A stretch of 64,000 bases of DNA, taken from contig PUQB01000108.1 in the NCBI GenBank assembly GCA_003024785.1, forward strand, positions 266,907-330,906, read 5' to 3'. The stretch comes from Selaginella tamariscina. Taxonomy: Eukaryota > Streptophyta > Lycopodiopsida > Selaginellales > Selaginellaceae. The notes under the pieces were generated by a model, which was not told the DNA's origin, made no database searches, and saw only the letters and a list, made by a program, of their open reading frames with translations. Positions 23,432-34,682 of the stretch are shown here, one piece after another. The stretch's first letter is position 1. Each line of letters opens with the position of its first letter. A program made the translations under genes and the position numbers.

Positions 23432-24317
23432 GATCGTCGGGACCAGTGCCCTGAATCTTTGCGCAGGGCCGGAAATTGACCTGTCGGTACGGATCTCATT
23501 CCTCGCCTGGTTCGGAAAAGTATCTGTTGGTGCTCCCAGTCATGCTGCACCTTCGCCCCCTGAGCCATGGTCGCCCAAGGAGTAGGCCGAATCCCCCACT
23601 GGCGTGCATGTCCAGGACCACAACGTTTATCCAGAATTTGACCGTCTAGATCTCGACCTCCACTGCCCTCAAGATGCCTTTAGGAGCCACCTCGACCTGG
23701 TTAGCCATGTGCACCTGGAAGGGAGTGGGCTCCAGAGTGGGCAGTCGCAACGCCCTATGGAGCTCCGTTGACATGACGTTGACTGCCGACCCTCCATCTA
23801 TAATTACCTCGCTGATTGTGCGGCCTGCCATGCAAACTGGAATAGTCGGCACGTCATTCACGTAGTCCACTGTGTGGCAGTGCCCCTTGGTGGGGCCCTT
23901 GCAGCTGGTTGTGTCCGATTCCACCATTGTGGGATTGGGACCTGCGGCGCTTTCTCGCTCCGTCGTCATCTGGGCTTCTCCTCTCTTGGAGGCCTGGCGC
24001 CGTCGTCTCGTTGACGTCTTCCTCATCGATTTTTGGGCATGGCTGGACTCCGCTGTGGTCGAGGTGGTCGGCTCGTTGGTTTGCTTTCTTACCCACTGCT
24101 TCAACACTGTGGGTTTTGTTGTCTGGCTCCTTCTACCGCTCTTCGTGTTTCCCTGGTTCTGCTCCCTTGCGGTGGCCTTGCTTCGTCTGCCAAGGGATTT
24201 TGTGGTGTTATGTTTGTCTTGCCCTGTCCTGGTAATACGACCGTTACTTGGTTTACTTGCGGTGTGGGGTTTGGCTTGGGCTGGCGGGGATTTGCCCATT
24301 ACCCGCCCTGACAGCAT
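23432..24317 (-). pseudogene. L2 protease and zinc-knuckle linker
   Basis: The active site is ISEVIIDGGSAVNVMS (near 23790), a DGGS-type retropepsin. It is followed by PTPFQVHMANQ and, in another frame, GLLLGRPWLR (near 23560), the usual C-terminal strand of these proteases. Upstream is a long basic, Thr/Ser/Gln-rich linker (23900-24310). The frame ends abruptly at the left deletion point of L2. The protein would process the L2 polyprotein, but there is no downstream pol. Confidence 0.75.
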
Positions 24318-25573
24318 CGGATGCTTGTGCCTCTAGCATTGGTTTGATTAATGATACCCAAGAACATCGGTACAGCGGGTGTGGGCCTTCGCAAAGGGCG
24401 CACATCATCTCCTTGCGTTTCGACCGTCTCTCTCTGTCACTATACCTGGGTTGGTACGGTTGCCGCTGGCGGGAATGTGATCTACGATTCCGGTCTCCCG
24501 ATCGAGACCTCCTACGAGGTGGATTACCTCCCTCCGTCCGGCGGCCGTAATTCCTCCTATTATCTGCAACCCCTTCGGCCTTTCATTCCACCGTTAACGC
24601 GGTTGCCTATGGTAGTCTATTGCTCAGGAGTTTGGCCAGTCGATAGCAATCATCCGTGTTATGGGACCGCGAATGCTACATACCTAGCAACTTGTCCCGC
24701 GCGTGGTGTATCCCATTTGAGCCAGTGTTGCCGTTAAGTCTTCCCTTCGTGTGGCCCTACGTTGGGCCTCCTCGTGATGTAGTTGCGTGTGTCCCCTGGC
24801 TCCCGGCTGTCTCTCCTTTCTGGCCAGCTTCCTCTCCTGGCGTCTTTCGGCTTTCCGCTTTTCAGCCTTCTTGGCGTACCGGAGTAGTTTGTCGAACGTC
24901 CAGTCGTCGTCTAAGCCGATCCACTTGCGGATCTCCGGTCGCAGTCCCTTCCTGTACCACATTTTCTTAGTTAAGTCGACTGGAGCGTCCCTTAGCCGGG
25001 CAATGTATCCCAGCATGCGGACCGTGTATTCGTCGACCGACTCTCCCGCCTTTTGTTTCAAGCTCGTTAGCTTGGTGATCACCTCTTCCTCGCTCTTTTC
25101 CTCCCTGAAGGTATCTAAGAATGCCCTCCATGCTGTCTCCAACGAGCTCCTTCATTTGCCTCGTGGAATCGCATCCACTAGGCGTGTGCCTTCTTGTCCA
25201 GGGTGCATGCGAATGCGCTCAGCTTCTTGTGATTGTCGCTCACACTCCGGAGTTCACATACCTGTTCGAACTTGTGTATGTGTTGGTCTGCGTCTTCGCC
25301 CTTCGCTCCACAGAATGCAAGGGCACTGTTACAGTGCTCTCCTGCATCCGGTTGAGTGTGCAGGCTAGTAAGGTAACCGGATCGGTTCCCATGGCATCCT
25401 GTCGAGCCTGAGAAGTGCTCCGATCCGAACCCTCCGCTTCGGATGTGGTAGTCAACGTCCCGGTATTCTGCGGGCACCTTCCTCCTTCCTCGCGGCCCTG
25501 CCCTCCTATTGAGGGTGGGTGACGAGGACGGGCTTCTCCCGGCTATCCCTCGAGGGCTCCTCCGCGAGACCAA
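24318..25573 (-). pseudogene. L2 gag
   Basis: The Ty3 gag core is clear: WRAFLDTFREEKSEEEV, LKQKAGESVDEYTVRM and MWYRKGLRPEIRKW (24880-25140). Upstream are ADQHIHKFEQVCEL and KLSAFACTLDKKA (25178-25320), the N-terminal capsid part, in a shifted frame. Downstream is an Arg-rich stretch (RRSRSGDRNRRSHSRQR, near 24480) and a variant zinc knuckle CALCEGPHPLYRC (24364-24410), with one residue fewer than usual between the second Cys and His. The basic stretch probably binds RNA. It is broken by at least two frameshifts. Confidence 0.78.
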
Positions 25574-26866
25574 CCTGTCAGCTGGTCGCGCGATTTACCT
25601 CGGCTGGATGGTATTCCCTTATCCAGTGAGTGGCTTTGTCGGTCCGTGCGTGGAATCCCCTCGCGTCGTCTAGATGGTCGTGGTTGTCAGGCCGAATCCT
25701 CCTTGCCTGAGACGGTATCCCCCCGTCTTGTAGTACTTGCGGCTCTGCCGTGTGCCCTGGCGGATTTCCCTCGCGGGGCCTGCACAGTGTTGGTCGCTCG
25801 GGCGAATCTCCCCTGCCCTGGACGGAATCCCCTCGTCCCTTGTCCAGAGTGGCCACTGTGTGACCCTCCTTACTGGTACCTCTTCCCAGTCCGTCAGCTC
25901 GTCGACGTCCAGTCGTCTTTGCGCAGGTGGTCGTCCTGTGTGTACCCCGACCTTCCGAAGCCTCGGGTTCTCAATCGAGTAACCACCTAGCCTGTGTGTT
26001 GTCCGATCGGCTGAATTCCTTGTGCAGAGGTTGCCCCTTTGGCAATCGATGCCCCTCCCTACGAGGGCCATCCGGATGAGGCTCTTCCCCCCCTCTTTCC
26101 GGGCAGCCACGGGCCCCCCGCCTTACCCTGGTGGGTGACGGTAGCCCTGGGTTTCCTACCTTACGTCTATCATGGCGCTGGCCACGCTGGACCTCCGGCT
26201 CATGTCCCCTTTATCCGTGCTACTTTCGCCACCTCGAGATTCCTACCTCCAGCACAGGCCTTCCCCTTCTTGGGGTTCTCCTGGGCGGGGTTTCCTCCCT
26301 TGGGGTACTCGTCGAACACGGGTTCTGCTCTTGGGTGTGGGGGATCATCGTAGCCGTCGCTTTCTCCTACGTCGAGAGGTGGAGGGCTTTCGTCATCCTG
26401 CACTCACACGCAAAGAAGCATGCTGGCAGCCATCCATCCCACTCTGCATCATAGGTCATTGTCGGGCGACGTCGCCCGTCCGGGTACTGCTCATTCCCGC
26501 CCACTGCTGTACCTGGACTAACGTTCGGTCGAGCTGCGGTTTCTTCATATCCTTCTACATCGTCGGCGGCATGCGGCCGCCTCGGACGCTGCTGCCAGGT
26601 TCACCGCTGCTCATAGATTCGGCCATGTGGTGTTTGCGTTGTTCCCTCGAGTAGGTGAGGCGGGGGCCGATTGCGGCAGCCGAGGTGCCTCGCTGCCTTC
26701 CATCAGCCTCCCTCGACCGGCCATCACATCCTCCTAGTTAGTTGATGCTCATTGATCTCTAGTTGTTCGAACAAGTTGATCCCGGCCCTCCTTCGAGCTG
26801 CAACTCTGCTTGCTACAGTGAACTCCATCCCTGTGTACTATTTAATCCCTCCGTGGTCACCACAAA
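25574..26866 (-). other. L2 leader, no gene seen
   Basis: GC-rich sequence between the 5' LTR and gag. Frames are open by chance because of base composition and show no motif. A primer-site-like sequence (TGGTGACCACGGAGGGAT, minus strand) lies at 26848-26864, next to the LTR. Confidence 0.55.
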
Positions 26867-27543
26867 TGGTCGTCGAGGACTCCGCAGGCCAGATGTGGTG
26901 CTTCTCAGGAAGCTGCCGTGGTCGCCAGGACGCTGTTATGGACGTCCAACTCCGGGGGTCCGAACCGGCAAGCCGGGCCTTACCTCAGGAGTAGTGGAGG
27001 TTGTGGGTGGCCTCTACCTGGACGCCGCGAGGGCCCGTGTACATGTAGGGGAAGTTCTCCTAGTGTGGCTCGGAGAGAGTGTTGCTGAGCCCAGAGTATG
27101 GCAAGCGGGGGAACACCCACTTGAAAAGGGATAGAAGGAAATGGATAAATATATATATTGTCTGTCTGAGTACAACTATCTCCGACAAAGAAAGCAAGAT
27201 ATAAGACGCAGACTTGACTCCAAAAACCCCCGACCCACTACCAGCCTTCCTGCTTATATAGTGGGTTGCCTAGTGCTAGACACTAGAGACACGTGGCCCC
27301 CTCTCGCTGGTCGGCCGCCCTGTGACACCGTCCTATCTAACATATTTATGCGCCTCCCTCACACGTGCTGTCCTACGTACTCCGGGTAGTTGATCCGGAC
27401 GATTGGATCTGCCTCTTGTTACGTCGCCGCCTGACACCTGTCGCCATCAGTCAGAAAAGGTGGTACCTTCCTGGCCTGGGGCTTTGTTCTGTCGCTCGTC
27501 CGTGCCGGCTGGCGATTTGACGGTGTCAGACCACCGTCAACCA
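26867..27543 (-). repeat. L2 5' LTR
   Basis: It starts TGGTCGTCGAGGAC just after the primer site and ends CCGTCAACCA at the TACAC duplication, giving 677 bp. The partner LTR is reduced to a few bases at 23431. Confidence 0.7.
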
Positions 27544-28013
27544 TACACACTCTCTTTCTATCAACTCTCCACACATGTATATATCAAAACACCTTCTCAA
27601 AGCCACAATGACTAGTCTCCAAGTCAAGGGCAAGAACGGATTTTGGTTATTGCCTTGTTAGATCCATTCATTGAAAGTATATATGTCACACACACAATAT
27701 CTTATAATATGCACCTTTCATTGCTAACATGAATACAAGAGAACAAAGTGTAGATATCCTTTCTCTCTTGTTGGAACTTCTTGTGAAGACCCCTTCTCCG
27801 TTGCCCTAACTACTCCTTAACTACCCTTCCTCTCGCCACATCATCTTTTTCCTTACTCATCTTTTCCTTACCCACCTTTTCCTTACTCACCTTTTCCTCT
27901 CGGTAAGGATTTTCCTCCTTCACAGCCTTTCCTTCCATGCTTACCACAGACCTTCCTACCCTTATTCTCTCCATAGAAGGATGTCCTATGCTCCTAATAT
28001 TTTACCTTTAACA

Positions 28014-28161
28014 GTAGGACTCTAAGTCTTCTGCCTAATTGGGCCTCTGAGTCAGACTCTTAGGGTTATCTTGGAAGACTTAGCGTTGTTCACACAGGGT
28101 GATAACGCCGAAATAGCCACTTGGCAGCTACGTGTTGGCCCTTTGGGGTAAAACTCTGACA
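28014..28161 (+). repeat. L3 3' LTR, right part
   Basis: It begins GTAGG (the L1 target duplication) and ends CTCTGACA. From 28096 on it matches 10360-10452. It marks the outer right edge of the left nested block. Confidence 0.78.
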
Positions 28162-29321
28162 ACCATATTGTTTTATTTAATGCAACCAAAATGACTAGGT
28201 AGCTAGACAATGAATGAGAAGCATCTCATTCCTAAGTAGTAATGCTTTATCTATTGTTCATTACTGGTCTAATAAGGGATCTCATATCTAGACAATAATA
28301 TTAGTGACCGTAATGGAGTCCTAGGCGAGATGCATCTCGTTATGCCATATACGTGTCAATTAACATTTTACAATAAACATCAGGTTATCAAGTTCCTAAA
28401 TAATGCATTGCTTCAAAAAACTACAGACTGGCACTTAAAACTATTGGAATCAAATGATAAACAAGAAGCAATTTGTTCTTGGTTTATGTGCTAGTTGTTA
28501 TGCATATCCCATTGGGGCAAATATTTAAAAATCAATGACAATGACTAAGGAACAAATCCCAAGTGAGATGCTTATTGTCATGAAGTTAGAAATGCCTTTG
28601 AAGTTTTCTACAACAGAAGCATCTTGCTCTAAAAGATGTTGCTTAAGTAAGAAAGGTTTTATCTAAAAACTAAAACACAATGCACAAGGAGACAATGAGT
28701 GTGGTTTTTTTTTTGGTGTGGTTAACCACATGTTTCACCATGTAATCATGATGGCCTTTTGCCTATTTTTTTTAAATGTGGCTTTTCCTTCTAAGGAATG
28801 GGGACTATAGCTTTTTGTAATGGTTTGCAGTGTGGCATTTGGTATATAGTCTTTAGTGTGTGGTTAATGGTGTGGCTTTGTCTATAATCTAATGTGCATC
28901 TTCCAATAGAATGGTTTATGTTGTGATTAATGAGCATGGGTTTTGGTATTGTATTGCAAGTTTTAACAAAATGGGCATGACAACCCACTGAAGAGCTACT
29001 TCCTTTGCACAATCCATTTGGTTAGGTTAGACATAACCCTCAATGCATCTAGAGGTGCATCCAATGTAGCAAAAGCTTACACTATTTCAAATTCAGTATT
29101 GCAATTTGTGTTACTTCAACAACTTGTGCACTGTTAAACACTCTTACTAGTTCGATAATAGACTTCAACCCCTTTTGCTCCCTTGTTGGCGTTGATATCA
29201 CTAGTGTTCTGGTAATTGTAACATACTCCTCAAGCGCATCCATCTCATCATTGCCATCCTAACTCTAATGAGCTTCATCTTTCATGTGGTCAACATTGTG
29301 TTTATGTAAACGTTAATAGAG

Positions 29322-29405
29322 ACAACATATGCATGTAGAAACTAGATCTAGAAAACAACGTGCAATGAACAACATATGCATGTAGAAACTAGATCTAGAA
29401 AACAT
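29322..29405. repeat. Tandem duplication, 47-bp unit
   Basis: CAACATATGCATGTAGAAAC and the following ACTAGATCTAGAAAAC are repeated once, with starts at 29323 and 29370. Confidence 0.85.
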
Positions 29406-30601
29406 CCTTCCCTTTGGATATTGAGTTATACACTATTCACATAGGCACTTGAAAGGTCATGGCATAATGTTCCTTGCTACCCCTGTTGTAGATCTCTCTA
29501 CCCTCTCCTTGCACCATTAATATTGAGACCTTGTTATTTTTACACCATTGCATGATTCGTAATGGCAAGTGTAATTGCCTATCACCCACACAAAAGACCT
29601 ACAAAGGCCTACACCGCAGCAATGTGTTTAAGGTGTCGTCGAAGAGTTGAACCCAAAACCACTTGTTATAGTAATCAAATTGTGTATTATGGTGACGCCA
29701 AATACTTAAACACATCACCTCATATAACTTGAAGATTTCTCACAAGGATAGTACCTGGGTATCTATTGTGTGCTATATGTAGAATTTGCCCAATAACCAA
29801 TCCAAATGTCTAGTCTTCGTGTCCTTTGCATTGTTTGCTTAGCATGCTAGTTTCGTCTGAGAGCCACTTGTCACAATTCCCTAACATCTCCCAAATGGAC
29901 TAAATGTGTGCATCTCAATTAAAAATTGCATTCACTAGGATAATGCAAAATCTCTTGAGATCCAAATTTGATGAATTGACCGCAAACCTTCTTGCATACA
30001 ACATATCATAAGATTTTTCACTGGTGTTCACGCTGGTGTTATGCATCTCATGCCTTACATACAACACTTCACCTCTATTTCATGGCACCCTTACTTCAGT
30101 TTTCTAAATGCTTGTTATTTTTTCAAGAGTGAAAATGGCATAGATAAATTTTTTTCGAAGTCCATACTCTTTGACAGCTCTTGTCAAGCCTAGCATATGT
30201 GTAGTCATCACCACCACCTCCTATTATGTCATTTAGCTTTAACAAAATAAACAAAATTAAAAATTAATCACTTAAATACTAATTAATTAGTGTGAAATTA
30301 AACATATATTGTGACTTATACAAAAGAACTTTATCTTAAACATGCCTTAATTTCAAATGAATATTCATTGTTAATTTTGTTTACGAACATCCCACTTGCC
30401 ATGCAACTCGAACCGTGGCATGCTTAACCTAGCCACTAGCCATAGGGTTTTGGGGTTAGGTCTTCATCTTAGCTCCGATGCTGTCACGCCTCTAATGTAC
30501 ACTCAACATGGTGGCGCCTCCAAATGCTGGTAAGCGAGCCTTCTCCTTGGCATCGGTCTATCCATTAGCAAGAGCCTCACATTTGTAATAGGAGATTGGG
30601 C

Positions 30602-30665
30602 CTCAGACTTAGCTTTAGCTCAAACAATAGTGGCTCAGACTTAGCTTTAGCTCAAACAATAGTGG
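30602..30665. repeat. Tandem duplication, 32-bp unit
   Basis: CTCAGACTTAGCTTTAGCTC plus AAACAATAGTGG occurs twice in a row, with starts at 30602 and 30634. Confidence 0.85.
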
Positions 30666-32076
30666 CCTCAGACAACAAAGCCTTGGACAACAACAGCAGG
30701 GGAATACCTATATATGTATGTTAAATGTGGTATAATATGATATTCACAAGATAAAGAACATGAGAAATCATACACATCAATTCATACACACGTGTGTGTG
30801 TTAATGTTGCATATGTTTAGACTTTGAAGAATGCTCTCTCCACATTTAGTTTTGGTGGTGCTGAAGGAGAAGTGGTTTCGATCCAAGAGGAAGATTGGAT
30901 GCACACATACTATATATGTATACTCACACACATATACAATATATATAATAATATAAGGTATTATTCTGCAAGTGATGAGGTTCTGTCAAAGTTTTATAGA
31001 TGAACGCTTCTATTATAGGTACTAACCAGGTGTCTCTCTCACTCTCTCTCTCTCTTTACATACACAAACACATAATTATATATGTATGTAGGATACATTA
31101 ACAGGTGACACATGAGTTATTGGTCAATATCATTGACTAATTGAAAAGTCTTGCTTATATATAAACATACTCATAAATGCATACATAATTTAAATGTGTG
31201 TAATTGAAACTAGAAATTATATATAAATTATGTTTATATTCAAATATATATATATATATATATATATCGTTAATTTATAAATATACCGTTGTTGTAATGT
31301 GCTTTAACTAGAGGTCAGAATTTGCTTGCAAACTCTAACTTATATGTCAAAGTTGTTAGTCATGGCCTAGTGAGTATATAGGTACATGTCATATAGACGA
31401 TTTAGCAAAATAGACCCATAAATGGCAACTCCACATTGAAGTGCTATACTAATACATGTATATATGTGATGATTTATATATATCAATATATGTATATCTC
31501 CGCACTCTTCATATATCCATACTATAGATGTATTTTAGGTGTGTACATGCAAAATTGTGTCCATATTTGTTTCTACTAGATGATATCAAAAGCCTCAAGA
31601 CACAAACAAACACACGCACAGTGTGTATATATATGACATGTATATCATATACATAATTTTAGTTTTTTTGGTTTATAGATGTATTGTTAGTGGTTACGAA
31701 AAGGTGTTTATGCACGTCATGGAAAAACTTATAACTATTGATGTTATTCCTGTTTCCTTATCTTGTTATAGTTCTAACCTATTGGGTTGACCACTTAAGT
31801 AAAGACCATGGGATATGTGAAAAGACCCAAGCAGACGTGGGTCATAATCCCTCTTATAAATATCAATTGGCCCTTTACTTTGTTGACTTTAAGGGGTGAC
31901 AGAAAGGTCATACTATTTAGTATTGAAGCAGTCCCATATTCAATTCCTCATTAGGGGCAAATTTTTGTGTAAGGCTCACTAAGGTGAGCGGGTTTATCCT
32001 TACTTAATTAGATCTCTTGGTCACATGTGAACAATGTGAGCATCCATGCAAAACGCACCCACACCCACACACATGT

Positions 32077-32109
<33 letters not shown>

Positions 32110-32711
32110 TATATATAATATTTGTGTGTGTGTACACCTATATATATATATTTATCTACTTAACATATTCCATTGAGGAGAGATATTAAGGGTATAATAA
32201 TTTTCATATTTACTTTCATTACTAAACTAAATTAAACAACACGTGTGTGTGTTTGCATTTCCAAAGACTACATCACACATACTCATTCAAAAAGCCATTA
32301 AATCCATGTATGGTTAATCTTTTCATGACCACCAAACCTTTTTTTGTGGTTTCTCCATGTGGGTTTTCAAAACAAACCACACACTTGAACTCACACATAC
32401 TCATCTCAAAACTCACATGATAAAATTGACCATTACCTATATCATAAACCACATGGTAAACCGCTCGAAAAGCCATTAGAATTACCATTTACCATACCAT
32501 GTCAAACACAATATGTCTTACTTATGTGGTGTGTCTAATGGTTATTCTCTTCATAACCATGAGATGTTTTACGTGTGGTTTTTTCTCAAAAACCCACTCT
32601 TGCCAACTCCTTATGAATGTGTCAATCTCGCACATGTGAAGGAATATTTGGATAAACTCTTCCAAAACAAATAGGAATCTACGAAACAAGATGCATCTGC
32701 CATGATATTAG

Positions 32712-32823
32712 AAATCCAACTACATATATAATATGATGAAACAAATATTACCTTTTGTGTTATGATTATATAAAAAAATCCAATTACATATATAATATGA
32801 TGAAACAAATATTACCTTTTGTG
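32712..32823. repeat. Tandem duplication, 64-bp unit
   Basis: AAATCCAACTACATATATAA followed by TATGATGAAACAAATATTAC is repeated with one difference, with starts near 32712 and 32776. Confidence 0.85.
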
Positions 32824-34239
32824 ACATGTTTGTGGAGTCGGTGAATTAGAGACAACGAAGGTGAATCAAACATAAAATTGCATAATTAAAGACCCAATAG
32901 AATACATCATGACAAAACTATGGAAAATTGCATAATCACACAATGGCAAACACACTAATGACAAACGAGTGAATTAAGTAAGCAATTAAAAATGGCGAAA
33001 ATGGCTAGAAGACATAGGAAACTACAATTATGAAAACCCTAATGAGATGTATGTGCAAAACCAATTCCATATCCTTTAACTCCTTTTAAAACCTTGATGG
33101 TACTTGAGGATTAACAATCCACTAAATAATCTGTGGTGGCAAAGATTAAAAATTTCAAATCAATTTATATAATTTTATTAATTTAAATTATATAAAGTTT
33201 ATATATTTAATCTTTATATTTTTTAATTTTATGAAACTTATAATTCATGTGTTTAGTTTAGTTCTTGTTATTTTTACATTCTCCCTTTTAATTAATTATA
33301 AATAACATTCGATATTCCAATTCATATTCACTCTAGCCTTATACATGTGAGTTTACATTTATATATTAAAATATTATTTTTCTTAATTAATACTTTAATA
33401 ATTTAATATAATCTAATAATTTTTATGAGACTATGTTAGTTTATAATTATAACACGTTTGAGTATAGTATATAACTTTATTTATAATTATTCTTTTAAAT
33501 ATTATTAGTGGAGAACCTAGTATTCTATTTTTGTGTAACAATACAGAGGAGAACAAACGTTTAAATAATCAGTTATCTCCTTAGGAATGTTGAAGAACAT
33601 TGAAATGTTAGGTTCAAAACTATTTTATTAAATTAAAAAATAAGAGAGATTTATTTTAATCTAATGTTTTTTATGTTGATGATGAAAGAAGTACATATAG
33701 TATGTTAATTGGATGGGTTAAATCTTATTTAAACTTTAATCTATATATTAAAATTAAAAATTAAATAAACTATAATCTTTCTATTAACCAATTAAAGTTT
33801 AAATTATTTAAAACCTAAAGAAGATTGTTTATATCTAACTATGTAAAAGTATTATTGTTTAATGTATTACATTGTAAAATTATCAATATAAAAGTAGCAT
33901 TCAAACTTTCATGAAAATCAAATTTAAAGCAAAGCTTTTATATACATAATAGAAATAAAATGACTTGTATTCTATGTACCCCCACACACTCAAGCATGGA
34001 AAATTTCTATATATATAATAGTCTTTCATAAAATTGCACAATTTAACTTTTTATATATAGCTTCCCACAAAGAAAATCATCACGTTTTTTTTAATCTTAT
34101 ACAACTAGATCTTAACTATGCAGATATATGCATTCCCTACCTAATATGTAAATCTGCCTTACAAAATCGAGAACAAAATCCTATAAAAGTTTGTCATTTT
34201 AATAGAATAGTTTAATTGAGAACCCTATATATAAACGCT

Positions 34240-34380
34240 ATGATAACTAGTAGCTCTAATGATAACTAGTAATATGACAGGACCATATACATGCTAATTG
34301 TAGCTAGTAATATGACAGAACCCTATAAAAGCTAATAGCTAGTAATGGAATGCTAATGATAACTAGTAATATGTACTGTG
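34240..34380. repeat. Short repeats of a GATAACTAGTAATATG motif
   Basis: The motif and variants (TAGCTAGTAATATGACAG) occur about five times within 140 bases directly before the left end of M-C. Confidence 0.7.
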
Positions 34381-34427
34381 TATAATGTGTATAGGGTCTC
34401 GGCGAAAAGGAGGCTCTGGCTCACGAG

Positions 34428-34520
34428 GCTTCGTATTATTCTAGTATATTCGCAGATATTCCAAGGTATATTCTAGCATATTCTAAAATATTCTCAAGAA
34501 TATTTTTTGATATAAGTTTT
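34428..34520. repeat. Sub-terminal AATATTC palindromes of M-C
   Basis: ATTATTCTAG, ATATTCGCAGATATTCC, ATATTCTAG, ATATTCTAAAATATTC and CAAGAATATTTTTTG follow one another just inside the terminal repeat. The same motif is next to both ends of M-D (54744-54778 and 62520-62605). Repeats at such positions are often transposase-binding sites, which is an inference here. Confidence 0.65.
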
Positions 34521-34682
34521 TTTAATATGTCGACTGGCTTAATATTTGCCGACCAACAAATAAATCATTTAAATTTTAGAATTTTTTTTGAATACTTTAT
34601 AAAAAAGTTCAATAAATTACTATTCAAATAAAGCATTTTTATGTAAACCATTTATCCTTGTAGCACCGGTGGGTCATGAACT

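Larger units (their letters stand above)
23431..27543 (-). mobile_element. L2: GC-rich Ty3-type element with pol and 3' LTR deleted
   Basis: It is flanked by TACAC at 23426-23430 and 27544-27548. The outer bases are TG and CA. The right LTR is complete (26867-27543), followed inward by a primer site, gag and protease. At the left, only about 13 bases (TGATCGTCGGGAC) resemble the LTR start (TGGTCGTCGAGGAC). Then protease-downstream sequence begins at once. A single internal deletion that removed RT, RNase H, integrase and almost all of the 3' LTR explains this. It is strikingly richer in G+C than its surroundings. Confidence 0.82.
14439..28013 (-). mobile_element. L1: Ty3-type LTR retrotransposon, degenerate
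   Basis: The order read on the minus strand is 5' LTR (right), primer site, gag with zinc knuckles, protease, reverse transcriptase, RNase H, integrase, an extra open region and 3' LTR (left). Protease-RT-RH-integrase order places it in the Ty3/Metaviridae group. I see no chromodomain. Flanks GTTGG (left) and GTAGG (right) are a target duplication with one mismatch. It lies in the 3' LTR of L3. Many frameshifts, a solo LTR in RT and a nested element in its 5' LTR show that it is dead. Confidence 0.85.
23350..28013 (-). repeat. L1 5' LTR (right copy), split by L2
   Basis: The LTR covers 23350-23430 and 27544-28013, and the nested L2 lies between. It begins TGTTAAACAGGAAAACAGG and ends CCTTTAACA. 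Compared with the left copy it keeps an extra segment near 27890-27955. TACAC is duplicated at the L2 insertion point. Confidence 0.85.
10360..28161 (+). mobile_element. L3: outer LTR retrotransposon, non-coding, interrupted
   Basis: The left part (10360-10452) is the 3' portion of the 5' LTR, whose start was displaced by the X-A insertion. A primer-binding site follows at once. The internal region is only about 2.2 kb and holds no recognisable gag or pol. A purine tract at 12671-12682 precedes the 3' LTR, which L1 splits. LTR ends are TGTCA and TGACA. Shared sequence proving the LTR pair includes GATAACGCCGAA and GTGTTGGCCCTTTGGGGTAA at both 10381-10440 and 28100-28150. With long LTRs (about 1.9 kb) and an empty interior it resembles a LARD-type non-autonomous element. 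The insertion of L1 was counted out when judging its size. Confidence 0.75.
28162..34393. other. AT-rich spacer without recognisable genes
   Basis: About 6.2 kb separates the two nested blocks. Frames are short and show no family motif. Long (TA)n, (CATA)n and (TG)n runs occur at 30890-31270, 31440-31660 and 32060-32160. Sequence from 33170 to 34130 is very AT-rich. Short tandem duplications are listed separately. It may be old host sequence or remains of elements too decayed to identify. Confidence 0.6.

Noticed and set aside
23431..24108. A full left LTR for L2
   Set aside because: Only about the first 13 bases resemble the right LTR; the sequence after that encodes the protease C-terminus.
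23872..26654. Many long plus-strand frames in the GC-rich segment
   Set aside because: They lie opposite the L2 gag and protease on the minus strand and result from high GC content with few stops.
28791..29012. Minus-strand 73-codon frame and other short frames in 28162-34393
   Set aside because: No motif and low-complexity composition; not supported as genes.
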